Shown here one piece after another: positions 44,799 to 53,569 of a stretch of DNA of 55,697 nucleotides. The notes beneath the pieces are model-generated. The model saw nothing but the letters and a program-made list of their open reading frames with translations, searched no databases and was not told the DNA's origin. The DNA is taken from assembly GCA_947474395.1 (NCBI GenBank), contig CANJID010000020.1, positions 1 through 55,697 of the forward strand. Reading direction: 5' to 3'. This DNA is from Caulobacterales bacterium. Lineage in GTDB: Bacteria; Pseudomonadota; Alphaproteobacteria; Caulobacterales; Caulobacteraceae. A program made the position numbers and the translations under genes. Within the stretch, counting starts at the first letter, position 1. Each line of letters starts with the position of its first letter.

Positions 44799-45725
44799 CT
44801 ACTTCCGGTCCCGTCCGAAGTTGGGCTCGGGGCTTTCCTGGCCGGCGTCGATGACACCGCGGCGGATGGCGCGGGTGCGGGTGAAGTGGTCCTGCAGGAC
44901 GTCGCCCTCGCCCCGGCGGATGGCGCGGGCGAGGGACAGCAGGTCCTCGTTGAAGCGGGCCAGCATCTCCAGCACCGCCTCGCGATTCAGCAGGAAGACG
45001 TCGCGCCACATCACCGGGTCGGAGGCGGCGATGCGGGTGAAGTCGCGAAAGCCCCCGGCGGAGAACTTCATCACCTCGCCCTCGGAGACCTGCTCCAGGT
45101 GCTCGGCGGTGCCGACGATGTTGTAGGCGATCAGGTGGGGCAGGTGGCTGGTGATGGCCAGCACCATGTCGTGGTGCTTGTCCTCCATCAGCTCGACCTG
45201 GGCGCCCAGGGCTTCCCAGAAGCGGGTCAGGCGGTCCACCGCGGCCGGGTAGGCCGGATCGGTCGAGGCCTGCGGGCAGAGGATGGTCCAGCGGTTCTGG
45301 AACAGCTCCGCGAAGCCCGCATCGGGGCCGGACTGCTCGGTGCCGGCGATGGGGTGGCCGGGGATCACGAACACGCCCGCCGGGGCGGCGGCGGCCATGG
45401 CGACGGCGACGGTGTGCTTGACCGAGCCCACGTCGGTCAGCGTCGCGCCGGGCTTGAGGGCGGACGCCAGGGCCTTGGCGGCCTCGCCGATGGCCGATGG
45501 GGGCGTGGCCAGCACGACGAGGTCGGCGTTGCGGACAGCCTCGGCCGGGTCGCCGGTCACCAGGTCGCCGAGGCCGAGCGCGACGATCCGGGCGCGGGCC
45601 GCCTCGCTGGCGTCGGCGATGGCGATCTCGCCGACCACCCCGGCGGCTCTGGCGGCGCGGATCACCGAGCCGCCGATCAGGCCGCAGCCGATCACGGCCA
45701 TACGGGGATAGATCAGCTCGGCCAT
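44799..45725 (-). CDS. tyrC: Prephenate/arogenate dehydrogenase
   Basis: Oxidative decarboxylation in tyrosine synthesis. The 308-residue product has the NAD loop VIGCGLIGGSVIRAARAAG and the catalytic-His region ITSHLPHLIAYNIVG. It lacks a chorismate mutase domain, which is encoded two genes upstream. Two bases separate it from hisC. The TyrA/TyrC distinction (prephenate or cyclohexadienyl specificity) cannot be made from sequence alone. Confidence 0.93.
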   Translation of the reverse strand: MAELIYPRMAVIGCGLIGGSVIRAARAAGVVGEIAIADASEAARARIVALGLGDLVTGDPAEAVRNADLVVLATPPSAIGEAAKALASALKPGATLTDVGSVKHTVAVAMAAAAPAGVFVIPGHPIAGTEQSGPDAGFAELFQNRWTILCPQASTDPAYPAAVDRLTRFWEALGAQVELMEDKHHDMVLAITSHLPHLIAYNIVGTAEHLEQVSEGEVMKFSAGGFRDFTRIAASDPVMWRDVFLLNREAVLEMLARFNEDLLSLARAIRRGEGDVLQDHFTRTRAIRRGVIDAGQESPEPNFGRDRK

Positions 45726-45726
45726 G

Positions 45727-46845
45727 TCAGCGCTTCACGAAGGCGGCCAGCGCCTCGACCAGGGCGCGATTATGCTCTTCCAGTCCCACTGTGACGCGCA
45801 GGCAGTCGCCCATGGAATAGTTGACCAGGTCGCGCACGAGGATGCCCCGTCCGGCAAGGAAGGCCTCGGCGTCGAGGGCGGTCCCGCCCGGCTCGTTGGG
45901 GAACCGGACCACCACGAAATTGCCCTGGGACGGGTTCACCTCCAGCCCCAGCCCGCCGATCTGCTGGGTCAGCCAGGGCCGCCAGGTCTCGACCAGGGCG
46001 ATGGAGCGCGCCACGAAATCCTGGTCGGTCAGGGCCGCCACGGCCGCGGCTTGCGCCGGCACGCTGGTGTTGAAGGGCGGGCGGATGCGGTCGATGGCGA
46101 AGACGATCTCCGGCGCGCCATAGCCCCAGCCGACCCTCAGGCCCGCCAGGCCGTGGATCTTGGAGAAGGTGCGGGTGACGATGACGTTGGCCTTGTCCCG
46201 CGCGTAGTCGAGCCCGTCCTCGTAGGCCGGGTCGGTGCAGAACTCGGCGTAGGCGTAGTCGAGCACCAGCACCACGTCGGCCGGCAGGCCCTCGTGCAGC
46301 CGCACCACCTCCGAATGAGGCAGCCACGAGCCGCTGGGATTGTCGGGGTTGGCCAGGAAGACGATGCGGGTTCGCTCGTCCACCGCGGCCAGCAGCGTAT
46401 CGACGTCCAGGCGCAGGTTGGGCTGGGCCGCGAACTTCACCTCGCCCCCGGCGGCGCGGGCGGCGATGCGCCAGGCCATGAAGCCATGCTCGCCCTGGAC
46501 GATGTTGTCGCCGGGCTCGACGTAGACGTTGCAGAGCAGGCCGAACAGTTCGTCCGAGCCGCAGCCGAACACCAGCCGGTCCGGCTCCAGCCGGTAGCGG
46601 GCGGCCAGGGCTGCGCGCAGGGCGCTGGCCCGCGGGTCGGGATAGAGGTTCATGGCCGCCGCGGCCTCGAGATAGGCGGCCCGGGCGGCCGGGCTGCAGC
46701 CCAGCACGTTCTCATTGGCGGAGAGCTTCAGCGGATGCGCGTGACCCACGGCCTTGGCCTTGCCCGCCACATAGGGGGCGATGTCCAGAATGCCCGGCTT
46801 GGGGGCCGGCCGGTCGGGCCGGTCTATGTCGGCGACTTCGGTCAT
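45727..46845 (-). CDS. hisC: Histidinol-phosphate / aromatic aminotransferase HisC
   Basis: A 372-residue fold-type I PLP aminotransferase. The PLP lysine lies in TRTFSKIHGLAGLRVGWG; also present are FLANPDNPSG and the phosphate-binding Arg near the C-terminus. Its position between chorismate mutase and prephenate dehydrogenase suggests it works mainly on aromatic substrates (phenylpyruvate, 4-hydroxyphenylpyruvate or prephenate), as HisC paralogues in such operons do. Confidence 0.93.
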   Translation of the reverse strand: MTEVADIDRPDRPAPKPGILDIAPYVAGKAKAVGHAHPLKLSANENVLGCSPAARAAYLEAAAAMNLYPDPRASALRAALAARYRLEPDRLVFGCGSDELFGLLCNVYVEPGDNIVQGEHGFMAWRIAARAAGGEVKFAAQPNLRLDVDTLLAAVDERTRIVFLANPDNPSGSWLPHSEVVRLHEGLPADVVLVLDYAYAEFCTDPAYEDGLDYARDKANVIVTRTFSKIHGLAGLRVGWGYGAPEIVFAIDRIRPPFNTSVPAQAAAVAALTDQDFVARSIALVETWRPWLTQQIGGLGLEVNPSQGNFVVVRFPNEPGGTALDAEAFLAGRGILVRDLVNYSMGDCLRVTVGLEEHNRALVEALAAFVKR

Positions 46846-46855
46846 GGGGCGATCC

Positions 46856-47647
46856 TTACAGATCGAACGGGGTGGGCGCAGCCCCGATCACCCCGGTGAG
46901 CCGTCCGGGCGCCCGCGCCAGGCGCTCGTCGTGACGCTGGAAATAGCCCGCCAGGCAGAAGAGCTTCAGTCCGCCGCTCTCGGCGATCAGGCTGGCGGCG
47001 ACCCCGTCGCGGCTGAGGGATTCGATAATGGCCTCGTTGGCGCGGGGAGCATCGGTGACCCAGAAGGTCTGGTCGCCGCCGGAAGGCTCGACCTCGACCT
47101 CGGCCACGGCCATGGCCCCGCCGGGACCCCAGGCGGTCAGGTCGGGCAGGCAGGCGAAGATGTTGAGCTTGGGCTCGACCAGCATCCGCGCCCACCACCG
47201 GGCGTTGGGCTCCAGGGCCAGGACCGCGACGCCGCCGGGCTCGTGGGTCGCGGCGATGGCGGCCTCGGCGGTTTCGGCCATGGCGAGCGGCGGGGCCACG
47301 CCGAAGCGCTGGCGGGCCAGCTCCACCGTGCGGGCGGGCCGGGCGCCGCCCCAGACGGTCAGGTTGAAGGGACCCTGGATGCGCAGGCTCTCGCCGATCA
47401 GCTCGCGCCAGACGCTGACCACAAGGCCGTTGCTGGCCGCCTGGCGGGGGCGGGCGAGGGCAGTGCGGATCACCTGGGCTTCCCGCGCCGAGCGGATGCC
47501 GAGCTTGCCGTCGCCCCCGCTCTCGCGCTTGGCTTCGGCCACGGCATGGGCAAGCGCCGCCCGCTCGTCCAGCAGGGCCAGGAGCTGGGCGTCGATGGCG
47601 TCGATACGCGCGCGGACCTCTTCAAGCGTGGGACGCTCTGCGTCCAT
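46856..47647 (-). CDS. Chorismate mutase (AroQ) with a divergent C-terminal prephenate-dehydratase-like region
   Basis: A 263-residue protein. Residues 1-90 are AroQ-type chorismate mutase (RARIDAIDAQLLALLDERA; the second helix carries IRSAREAQVI). Residues about 95-260 look like a worn prephenate dehydratase: LTVWGGARPA at the start and GGDQTFWVTD, where an active enzyme has a TRF motif. So dehydratase activity is doubtful, and phenylalanine synthesis may need another gene. The start is the ATG at 47645-47647; an open upstream stretch looks non-coding. It lies 10 bases upstream of hisC. Confidence 0.8.
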   Translation of the reverse strand: MDAERPTLEEVRARIDAIDAQLLALLDERAALAHAVAEAKRESGGDGKLGIRSAREAQVIRTALARPRQAASNGLVVSVWRELIGESLRIQGPFNLTVWGGARPARTVELARQRFGVAPPLAMAETAEAAIAATHEPGGVAVLALEPNARWWARMLVEPKLNIFACLPDLTAWGPGGAMAVAEVEVEPSGGDQTFWVTDAPRANEAIIESLSRDGVAASLIAESGGLKLFCLAGYFQRHDERLARAPGRLTGVIGAAPTPFDL

Positions 47648-47775
47648 GATCTCCCCCGGGGACAGAACGGGGCGGACCATAAGGCGAGCGAGCGGGAGCG
47701 CAAGCGCCGCGTCTGGACCGGCCTGCGAGCCCAAACTAGGTTGGCCGTTTCCCGACGATCGACGACCCCAGGACC

Positions 47776-50058
47776 ATGACGGACGCGCCACCCGCCCGCA
47801 CCGCCGAGCTTTTCAGGACGGCGATGCAGCAGCACCAGGCGGGCCGCATGGCCGAGGCCGAGGCGCTCTACCGGCAGGTCCTGGCCGCCGAGCCCGGCCA
47901 TGCGGACGGTCTCCACGGGATGGGGGTCCTGGCCTACCAGAACGGCCGGCTCGAGGAGGCGGCGGACCTGATCGGCCGGGCGATCGCCGCGCTGGACGCC
48001 CCTGAGTTCCAGACCAACCTGGGCGCCGTGCTGCACGACCTGGGCCGGTTCGACCAGGCGGCGGCAGCCTACCGACGGGCCATAGCCGCCAAGCCGGCCT
48101 CACCCCAGGCGCACAACAACCTCGGCAACACTCTCCAGACCCTGGGCGACGTGGCGGGGGCGGAGGCCGCCTACCGGCGCGCGTTGGAGCTGCACGCCAG
48201 CTACCCGGCCGCCCTCATCAACCTCGGCGGCCTGCTGCAGGCGCAAGGCAAGCTGCCCGAGGCGGCGGCGGCCTTCGGACGGGCGGCGGCGCTTGTCCCC
48301 AACGATCCGCAGGGACATTTCCACCTGGGCCTCGTGCTCCAGGCCCAGGGCAAGCTGGAGGCGGCGGCGACGGCCTACCGGAGGGTGGTCGCCCTCGGGC
48401 CCAATCTCGCCAACGGGCACGGCAACCTCGGCGTGGTGCTGCAGCTTCTGGGGCGCCCATCCGAGTCTGAAGCCGCCTATCGCAAGGCCCTGGCCCTCGA
48501 GCCGGAAACGGCGGCCCGGCTGGTCGGGCTGGGACTGGCCCTGCAGGACCAGGGCAAGGTGGACGAGGCGGAAAGCTCCTATCGCCGCGCCATCGCCCTG
48601 GCCCCCGACGATGCGGAGGCCCGCAACAACCTCGGCAATGTGCTGATGGTGCAGGGGCGCCTGACCGAGGCCCTGGCGGCCTACGACGAGGCCCTGGCCC
48701 TGCGGCCGGACTTCGTGGAGGCCATGGTCAACCGGGCCGGCGCCCTGCACGACCAGGGACGCACGGGTGAGGCCGTGGGTGCTTACGACCGCGCCGTGGC
48801 CCTGCGTCCCGACCTCGCCGGGGCCGGGAGCAACCGGCTGATGTCCCTGGCCTATGGCTCCGAAATTTCCGCCGAAACCCTGGCGCGCGAACACCGGGCC
48901 TGGGGCGAGCGCCACGCCCGCCCAGCGGGGGCGCCTCACGCCAACAATCGCGATCCGGAGCGGCGCCTGCGAGTCGGCTTCGTCTCGGGCGACTTCCGCG
49001 CCCACTCGGTGGCCTATTTTCTCGAGCCCCTGCTGGAGGCCCGCGACCGGTCGGCGGTGGAGGTGTTCTGCTACGCCCAGACCCCGCGCCCAGACCGCGT
49101 GACCGAGCGGCTGATGAAGCTCTCCGACCCCTGGCTCTTCACCGTCGGTATGAGCGAGGAGGCCCTGGCGAATCGCATCCGCGCCGACCGGATCGACGTG
49201 CTGGTGGACCTGGCGGGCCACACCTCGGGCAATCGCCTGGGCGTCTTCGCGCTGAAACCCGCGCCGGTGCAGGCGACCTGGCTCGGCTATCCCAACACCA
49301 CGGGCGTTTCCGCTATCGACTACCGGCTGGTGGACGCCGTGACCGATCCCGAAGGTCCCGCCGACGCCCTGGCCGCCGAGACCCTGCTGCGCCTCGACGG
49401 GGGTTTTCTCTGCTACGCGCCGTCGAAGGACGCCCCGGAGGTCGCGCCGGCGCCCGTGCTCGTCAGCGGGGCCGTGACCTTCGGCTCGTTCAACAACCCG
49501 GCCAAGCTCTCCGACGCGACGGTGGAGACCTGGGTGGAGTTGCTCCGGCGGGTTCCGGAGGCCCGGCTGAAGCTGAAGGGAAACGCCTTCGCCGACTCGG
49601 GCGCCCGCGATCTCTGCCTCGCCCGCTTCACCCGCCTTGGGGTCGACCCCGAACGGATCGCCATGCAGGGCTGGACCGGAAGCCTCGACGCCCACCTGCG
49701 CGCCTATGCCGAGGTGGACATCGCCCTGGACCCCTTCCCCTACAACGGCACGACCACGACCTGCGAAGCGATGTGGATGGGCGTCCCGGTGGTGTGCCTG
49801 ATGGGCGAGCGTCATTCCGCCAGGGTGGCGGCGAGCCTGCTCACGGGTGTCGGACTTCAGGCGCTCATCGCCCCCGACCGGGACGCCTACGTCGCCATCG
49901 CGGCGGGCCTCACCGCGGACACCGAGCGCCTCGCGGACCTGCGCGAGGGTCTGCGGCCCCGGATGGCGGCCTCACCCCTGTGCGACGCCCCGGCCTTCGC
50001 CCGCAGCTTCGAGGCCGCCCTGCGGCGCATGTGGCGGGGCTGGGCGGCCCCTCAGTAG
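47776..50058 (+). CDS. TPR protein with GT41 (SPINDLY/OGT-like) glycosyltransferase domain
   Basis: A 760-residue protein. Residues about 10-370 form roughly ten TPR units (recurring AAYRRALEL, NNLGN and LQAQGKLPEAAAAF). Residues about 395-750 are a GT41 catalytic domain: RLRVGFVSGDFRAHSVAYF, DLAGHTSGNRLGVFALKPAP, FGSFNNPAKLSD, DPFPYNGTTTTCEAMWMGVP. GT41 enzymes attach sugars to Ser/Thr of proteins. In Caulobacter a TPR-GT41 protein, FlmG, glycosylates flagellins; that role here is an inference, with no flagellin gene in view. Confidence 0.92.
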   Translation: MTDAPPARTAELFRTAMQQHQAGRMAEAEALYRQVLAAEPGHADGLHGMGVLAYQNGRLEEAADLIGRAIAALDAPEFQTNLGAVLHDLGRFDQAAAAYRRAIAAKPASPQAHNNLGNTLQTLGDVAGAEAAYRRALELHASYPAALINLGGLLQAQGKLPEAAAAFGRAAALVPNDPQGHFHLGLVLQAQGKLEAAATAYRRVVALGPNLANGHGNLGVVLQLLGRPSESEAAYRKALALEPETAARLVGLGLALQDQGKVDEAESSYRRAIALAPDDAEARNNLGNVLMVQGRLTEALAAYDEALALRPDFVEAMVNRAGALHDQGRTGEAVGAYDRAVALRPDLAGAGSNRLMSLAYGSEISAETLAREHRAWGERHARPAGAPHANNRDPERRLRVGFVSGDFRAHSVAYFLEPLLEARDRSAVEVFCYAQTPRPDRVTERLMKLSDPWLFTVGMSEEALANRIRADRIDVLVDLAGHTSGNRLGVFALKPAPVQATWLGYPNTTGVSAIDYRLVDAVTDPEGPADALAAETLLRLDGGFLCYAPSKDAPEVAPAPVLVSGAVTFGSFNNPAKLSDATVETWVELLRRVPEARLKLKGNAFADSGARDLCLARFTRLGVDPERIAMQGWTGSLDAHLRAYAEVDIALDPFPYNGTTTTCEAMWMGVPVVCLMGERHSARVAASLLTGVGLQALIAPDRDAYVAIAAGLTADTERLADLREGLRPRMAASPLCDAPAFARSFEAALRRMWRGWAAPQ

Positions 50059-51110
50059 ATTTTCGGCGAAGGCCCAATCTGCACGGGTCCGAGGGTGACG
50101 ACGCCGGCCTGGAACACCAGGTTCAGAGAGGCCGTGCCGCCGCTGTCGCGGGCGGCGGCCACCGCCGCGGCGCTGCGGGCGGCGGTCTCGTCCAGGGGCG
50201 CGCCGGCCAGGGCGGTGAGGCCCTGCACGCCTTGCCGGAGTTCCAGAGGCGCCGAGCCCGAAACCCTGCCGTCGGAGCCGACGCTGAGGGTCCCGCTCTT
50301 GGCCCAGAGGGAGGTGACCCCGCCCTGCATCTCGGCCTTGAGCAGTTGCACCTGTCCGCCCCCGTCGGTCCAGGCGCGGACCGCCTCGGCCCAGCTTTTC
50401 CCCTTGAAGGCCGCGGGCTTGACCACGCGGGCGTCCAGGGTCGCGGCCACCGGCCTGTCGTTGGCCAGGCGCCAGAGCACCGTCTGCGGCGCGGCCTTGC
50501 CCCCCGTGATCTGCAGGCCCGCCTCGCCGTCAGCGCCGCCGTCGGGGGCCGGGCGCAGGCCAAGGGTCAGGCTGTCCATGGTGGCGAAGGAGAAGGGCAG
50601 GGCGCCGGGGCCCGGGGTGAAGGCCAGCTTGCTGCCCTCGATGGTGATCCGCCAGGGCGCGCGATTGACCCCTGCGATGCTGGCCCGCAGCGCCTGGCCG
50701 CGCACGGCCAGGGTCCCGCCCTTGGGCCGGGTCACCGTCAGGCCCTCCGGAGCGACGATCACCCAGTGGCCGAGGTCGTGCAGATAGGCTTCGGCCTTCA
50801 GCCCGGGGGCCTCCGCCGCCCAGCCGGAGGGCGCGCCAACGCGCACCTGCTTGAAGGCCACCCGCATGCGGAAGGGGAAGCCGTCGATCCGCAGGCCTTC
50901 GACGCTCGTCTGGTAGCCCGCCTGCCGCAGGCCCTCCGCGCGATTTTCGATCCCGGCCTCAAGCCGGCTCCTCGCCACCAGCCAATAGGCGCCGTAGAGG
51001 GCGAGGGCGAGGACGATGAGGGCGAAGGGCGTTATCAACACCCAGAGCCGCGGCTTGCGGCGCGGGGGCGACTCGGCGTCGGGTTCGGCGGATTTGTTGT
51101 CGAGGGTCAT
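50052..51110 (-). CDS. DUF2125 domain protein
   Basis: A 352-residue protein with a basic N-terminus, one membrane helix (about 23-46) and a long beta-rich periplasmic domain of the DUF2125 family (YQTSVEGLRIDGFPFRMRVAF is characteristic). The layout resembles AsmA-like or lipid-transfer bridge proteins, but I would not assign a role. The stop overlaps the GT41 gene stop by 7 bases, and its ATG shares bases with the ATG of the divergent ChaC-like gene. Confidence 0.88.
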   Translation of the reverse strand: MTLDNKSAEPDAESPPRRKPRLWVLITPFALIVLALALYGAYWLVARSRLEAGIENRAEGLRQAGYQTSVEGLRIDGFPFRMRVAFKQVRVGAPSGWAAEAPGLKAEAYLHDLGHWVIVAPEGLTVTRPKGGTLAVRGQALRASIAGVNRAPWRITIEGSKLAFTPGPGALPFSFATMDSLTLGLRPAPDGGADGEAGLQITGGKAAPQTVLWRLANDRPVAATLDARVVKPAAFKGKSWAEAVRAWTDGGGQVQLLKAEMQGGVTSLWAKSGTLSVGSDGRVSGSAPLELRQGVQGLTALAGAPLDETAARSAAAVAAARDSGGTASLNLVFQAGVVTLGPVQIGPSPKIY

Positions 51111-51693
51111 GGACGCGCTAGGCCAATCGCGTTGGGTGTTCGGCTACGGCTCGCTGATGTGGCGACCGGGCTTCGCCTATGTAGAGCGCATCCCCGCAAC
51201 CCTCCACGGGCGGCGGCGGGCTTTCTGCATCTTTTCCGTCCACCACCGCGGCACGCACGACCGGCCGGGGCTCGTGCTGGGCCTGGCGCCGGGGGGCTCG
51301 GTGCGGGGCGTGGTGTACCGGGTCGCCGAGGAAGACTGGGCCGAGACCCACGCCTATCTGATCGACCGCGAGCAGCCGACCGAGACCTATGTCGAGGCCT
51401 GGGAGCATGTGCGCCTCGCTGACGGACGGCGGGAAAAGGCCCTCGTCTTCCTGTCCGATGTCGCCCATCCGCAGTGGGCCGGGGTGATGGACATCGAGGA
51501 CCAGGCGCGGCTGATCGCCGGCGCCCATGGGTTGTCCGGGCCCAACATCGCCTACCTGCGCGACCTCGTCATGCACCTGCGCGAGGAGGGCGCCCGCGAC
51601 AGCGGCATGGAGCGCTTGCTGCACCGGGTGGAATCCATGGAGCTGGCCGACCGCGAGCGCGCCATCGGCGGGCGGCGTAAGACGCCGCGCTAG
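51109..51693 (+). CDS. ChaC-like gamma-glutamylcyclotransferase
   Basis: A 194-residue protein of the ChaC family, which cleaves glutathione to 5-oxoproline and Cys-Gly. It has the substrate loop VFGYGSLMWRPGF and YIDREQ-like acidic motif LIDREQPTETYVEAW with the catalytic Glu expected there. The ATG at 51109-51111 overlaps that of the divergent DUF2125 gene (the four bases CATG serve both). An in-frame upstream start would lie inside DUF2125. Confidence 0.9.
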   Translation: MDALGQSRWVFGYGSLMWRPGFAYVERIPATLHGRRRAFCIFSVHHRGTHDRPGLVLGLAPGGSVRGVVYRVAEEDWAETHAYLIDREQPTETYVEAWEHVRLADGRREKALVFLSDVAHPQWAGVMDIEDQARLIAGAHGLSGPNIAYLRDLVMHLREEGARDSGMERLLHRVESMELADRERAIGGRRKTPR

Positions 51694-51698
51694 CCCTA

Positions 51699-51834
51699 AC
51701 TCTTCCCCTCTGGGGGAAGTGTCGTCGCGAACGCGGCGACGAAGGGGGCTGAAGGGCATTGACGTAAACCGCGCGCCGCGCGGCCCCCTCAGTCGCCCCG
51801 TTCGGGGTGCCAGCTCCCCCAAGAGGGGAGCAGT
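51699..51834. repeat. Repeat family C, copy 3
   Basis: Starts with TTCCCCTCTGGGGGAAGTG, contains GTCGCCGCG-type hairpins and GGGGGCTGAAGGGCATTGAC, then CCCCGTTCGGGGTGCCAGCT and CCCCCAAGAGGGGAG. Same order and orientation as the copy at 26891. It fills the gap between the convergent ChaC-like and asnB genes. Confidence 0.85.
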
Positions 51835-51841
51835 TTGGCGG

Positions 51842-53566
51842 TCACACCCGCCCTGCCACCGCTTCCATGGCCTCGGCCGGCGAAGCGCCGCCGACGTGGA
51901 TGGTCCACCACAGGGCGTAGAACATCAGCGGCCAGCGGTTGTGCTCCTGGCCCGGCCGTTCGAACACGGCGCGAACGGCGTCGGTGTCGCAGACCTCCGC
52001 GATCCCCTGGACGGCGGCAATGCGGGGGGCCAGATCGGCCGCGCGGGGGCCGATCCAGTCGGCCACGGGCACGGTGAAGCCGCGCTTCTTCGCCCAGGGC
52101 TCCGCGGCGGGACAATGCCGCTCGAGCCACTTGCGCAGGATCCACTTGCCGTAGCGGCCGCGGATTTTCATGCGGTCGGGCAGGCCGAAGGCGAAGGCCG
52201 CGACCTCGCGGTCGAGGAAGGGCGTGCGCCCCTCCAGCCCATGGGCCATCAGGCAGCGGTCGAGCTTCAGCAACAGGTCGTTCGGCAGCCAAGTCACGAT
52301 GTCGGCCCATTGTGCCTGCTGCAGCAGCGTCAGGCCCTCTGGCGCCTTGGCCATCGTGCGCCAGCGCTCCAGGGCGCCCGCGCCCCCGTCCTTCAGGAAG
52401 GGCGCGTCGATCTGCGGCTCGGCGGGCCGGCCGCCGAGCAGGGCGGGCCGCAGGGCGCGGCGGTAGCGGCCGTAGCCGGCGAAGAGCTCGTCCCCGCCCT
52501 CGCCGGTTAGCACGACCGTGAGCGTTCCCTTGGCCGCCTCGGCCAGTTTGTAGGTCGGAAGCGTCGCATAGTCCGTGGTCGGATCATCCAGCGCCCAGGC
52601 GACCTGCGGCGCTATCCGCCAGAAGTCCTCCTCGCCGAAACTGATCTCGCGCCAGTCGAGGTCGAGCGCCCGCGCGACCTTTTCCGCTGCGGCGCGCTCG
52701 TCGCTGGCGCCGGGTGCGTCGAAGCCGCAGGTGAAGGCGGTCACAGGACGCTCGTTCAGCCGGCTCATCAGGGTGGCGATAGCGGCTGAGTCTATGCCGC
52801 CGGAGAGGAACAGGCCGTAGGGCACGTCGGAGCGCTGGTGCACCCGCACGCTGTCTTCAAGCACGGCGTCGAGGTCTGCGAGCAGTTGCTCCTCAGTCCC
52901 TTCGGTTTTCGCCGGGGGGAAATGGATGGGGGGGCGGCTGAGACCGCCAGCACCGCCGTTACGAAACGCCTCGACCACCATGCCAGGCATGATGCGCATC
53001 TCCTCCAACGGCGCATCGAAATCGGGCAGGGTCACATAGCCGAGCGCGAGCAGATCCTTGGCCGCCGCGGGTGTGACCTCACGCTGGCGGCCTACGGTGA
53101 AACTCCGCGGTTCCGAGGCGAAGGCCAGCCCGTGGACCATGGATTGCATGTAGAGGGGCTTGATCCCGAACGGGTCGCGCACCAGCCAGGTGCGTCCGTC
53201 GTGGCCGACCAGGCAGAAGGCGTACATGCCGCGCAGGCGGTCGAAGGCCCTTTCGCCCTCCATCGCATAGAGGTGCAGCAGGGGCTCGAAGTCGGAGCCG
53301 GTGGCGAGTTTGTCCTTGAGGCCGAATTCCTCGATCAGCTCGAGGTAGTTGTAGATTTCGCCGTTGCCGACGACGGTCGAGCCCGCCGCATGAAGGGGCT
53401 GCCAGCCGTGCTCCAGGTCGATGATCGACAGGCGCGCGTGGGCGAGGGTGGCGTCGCCGACATCCTCGACGCGGATGCCGTCCGGGCCGCGATGCGCCAG
53501 GGCGGCGATCATGGCCTCGACCCTGGCGTGGTCCGCCGTCCCGATGAGGCCCGCGATCCCGCACAT
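51842..53566 (-). CDS. asnB: Asparagine synthase (glutamine-hydrolysing)
   Basis: A 574-residue two-domain amidotransferase. Residues 1-210 are the class II glutaminase (Cys2 nucleophile in MCGIAGLIG, RGPDG, NGEIYNY). Residues about 230-560 are the synthetase with the PP-loop FLSGGIDSAAIATL. The ATG at 53564-53566 is required to expose Cys2. It lies 3 bases after a GT4 glycosyltransferase gene, and AsnB paralogues in such places often amidate sugars of surface polysaccharides rather than make free asparagine. Confidence 0.93.
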   Translation of the reverse strand: MCGIAGLIGTADHARVEAMIAALAHRGPDGIRVEDVGDATLAHARLSIIDLEHGWQPLHAAGSTVVGNGEIYNYLELIEEFGLKDKLATGSDFEPLLHLYAMEGERAFDRLRGMYAFCLVGHDGRTWLVRDPFGIKPLYMQSMVHGLAFASEPRSFTVGRQREVTPAAAKDLLALGYVTLPDFDAPLEEMRIMPGMVVEAFRNGGAGGLSRPPIHFPPAKTEGTEEQLLADLDAVLEDSVRVHQRSDVPYGLFLSGGIDSAAIATLMSRLNERPVTAFTCGFDAPGASDERAAAEKVARALDLDWREISFGEEDFWRIAPQVAWALDDPTTDYATLPTYKLAEAAKGTLTVVLTGEGGDELFAGYGRYRRALRPALLGGRPAEPQIDAPFLKDGGAGALERWRTMAKAPEGLTLLQQAQWADIVTWLPNDLLLKLDRCLMAHGLEGRTPFLDREVAAFAFGLPDRMKIRGRYGKWILRKWLERHCPAAEPWAKKRGFTVPVADWIGPRAADLAPRIAAVQGIAEVCDTDAVRAVFERPGQEHNRWPLMFYALWWTIHVGGASPAEAMEAVAGRV

Positions 53567-53569
53567 GGC

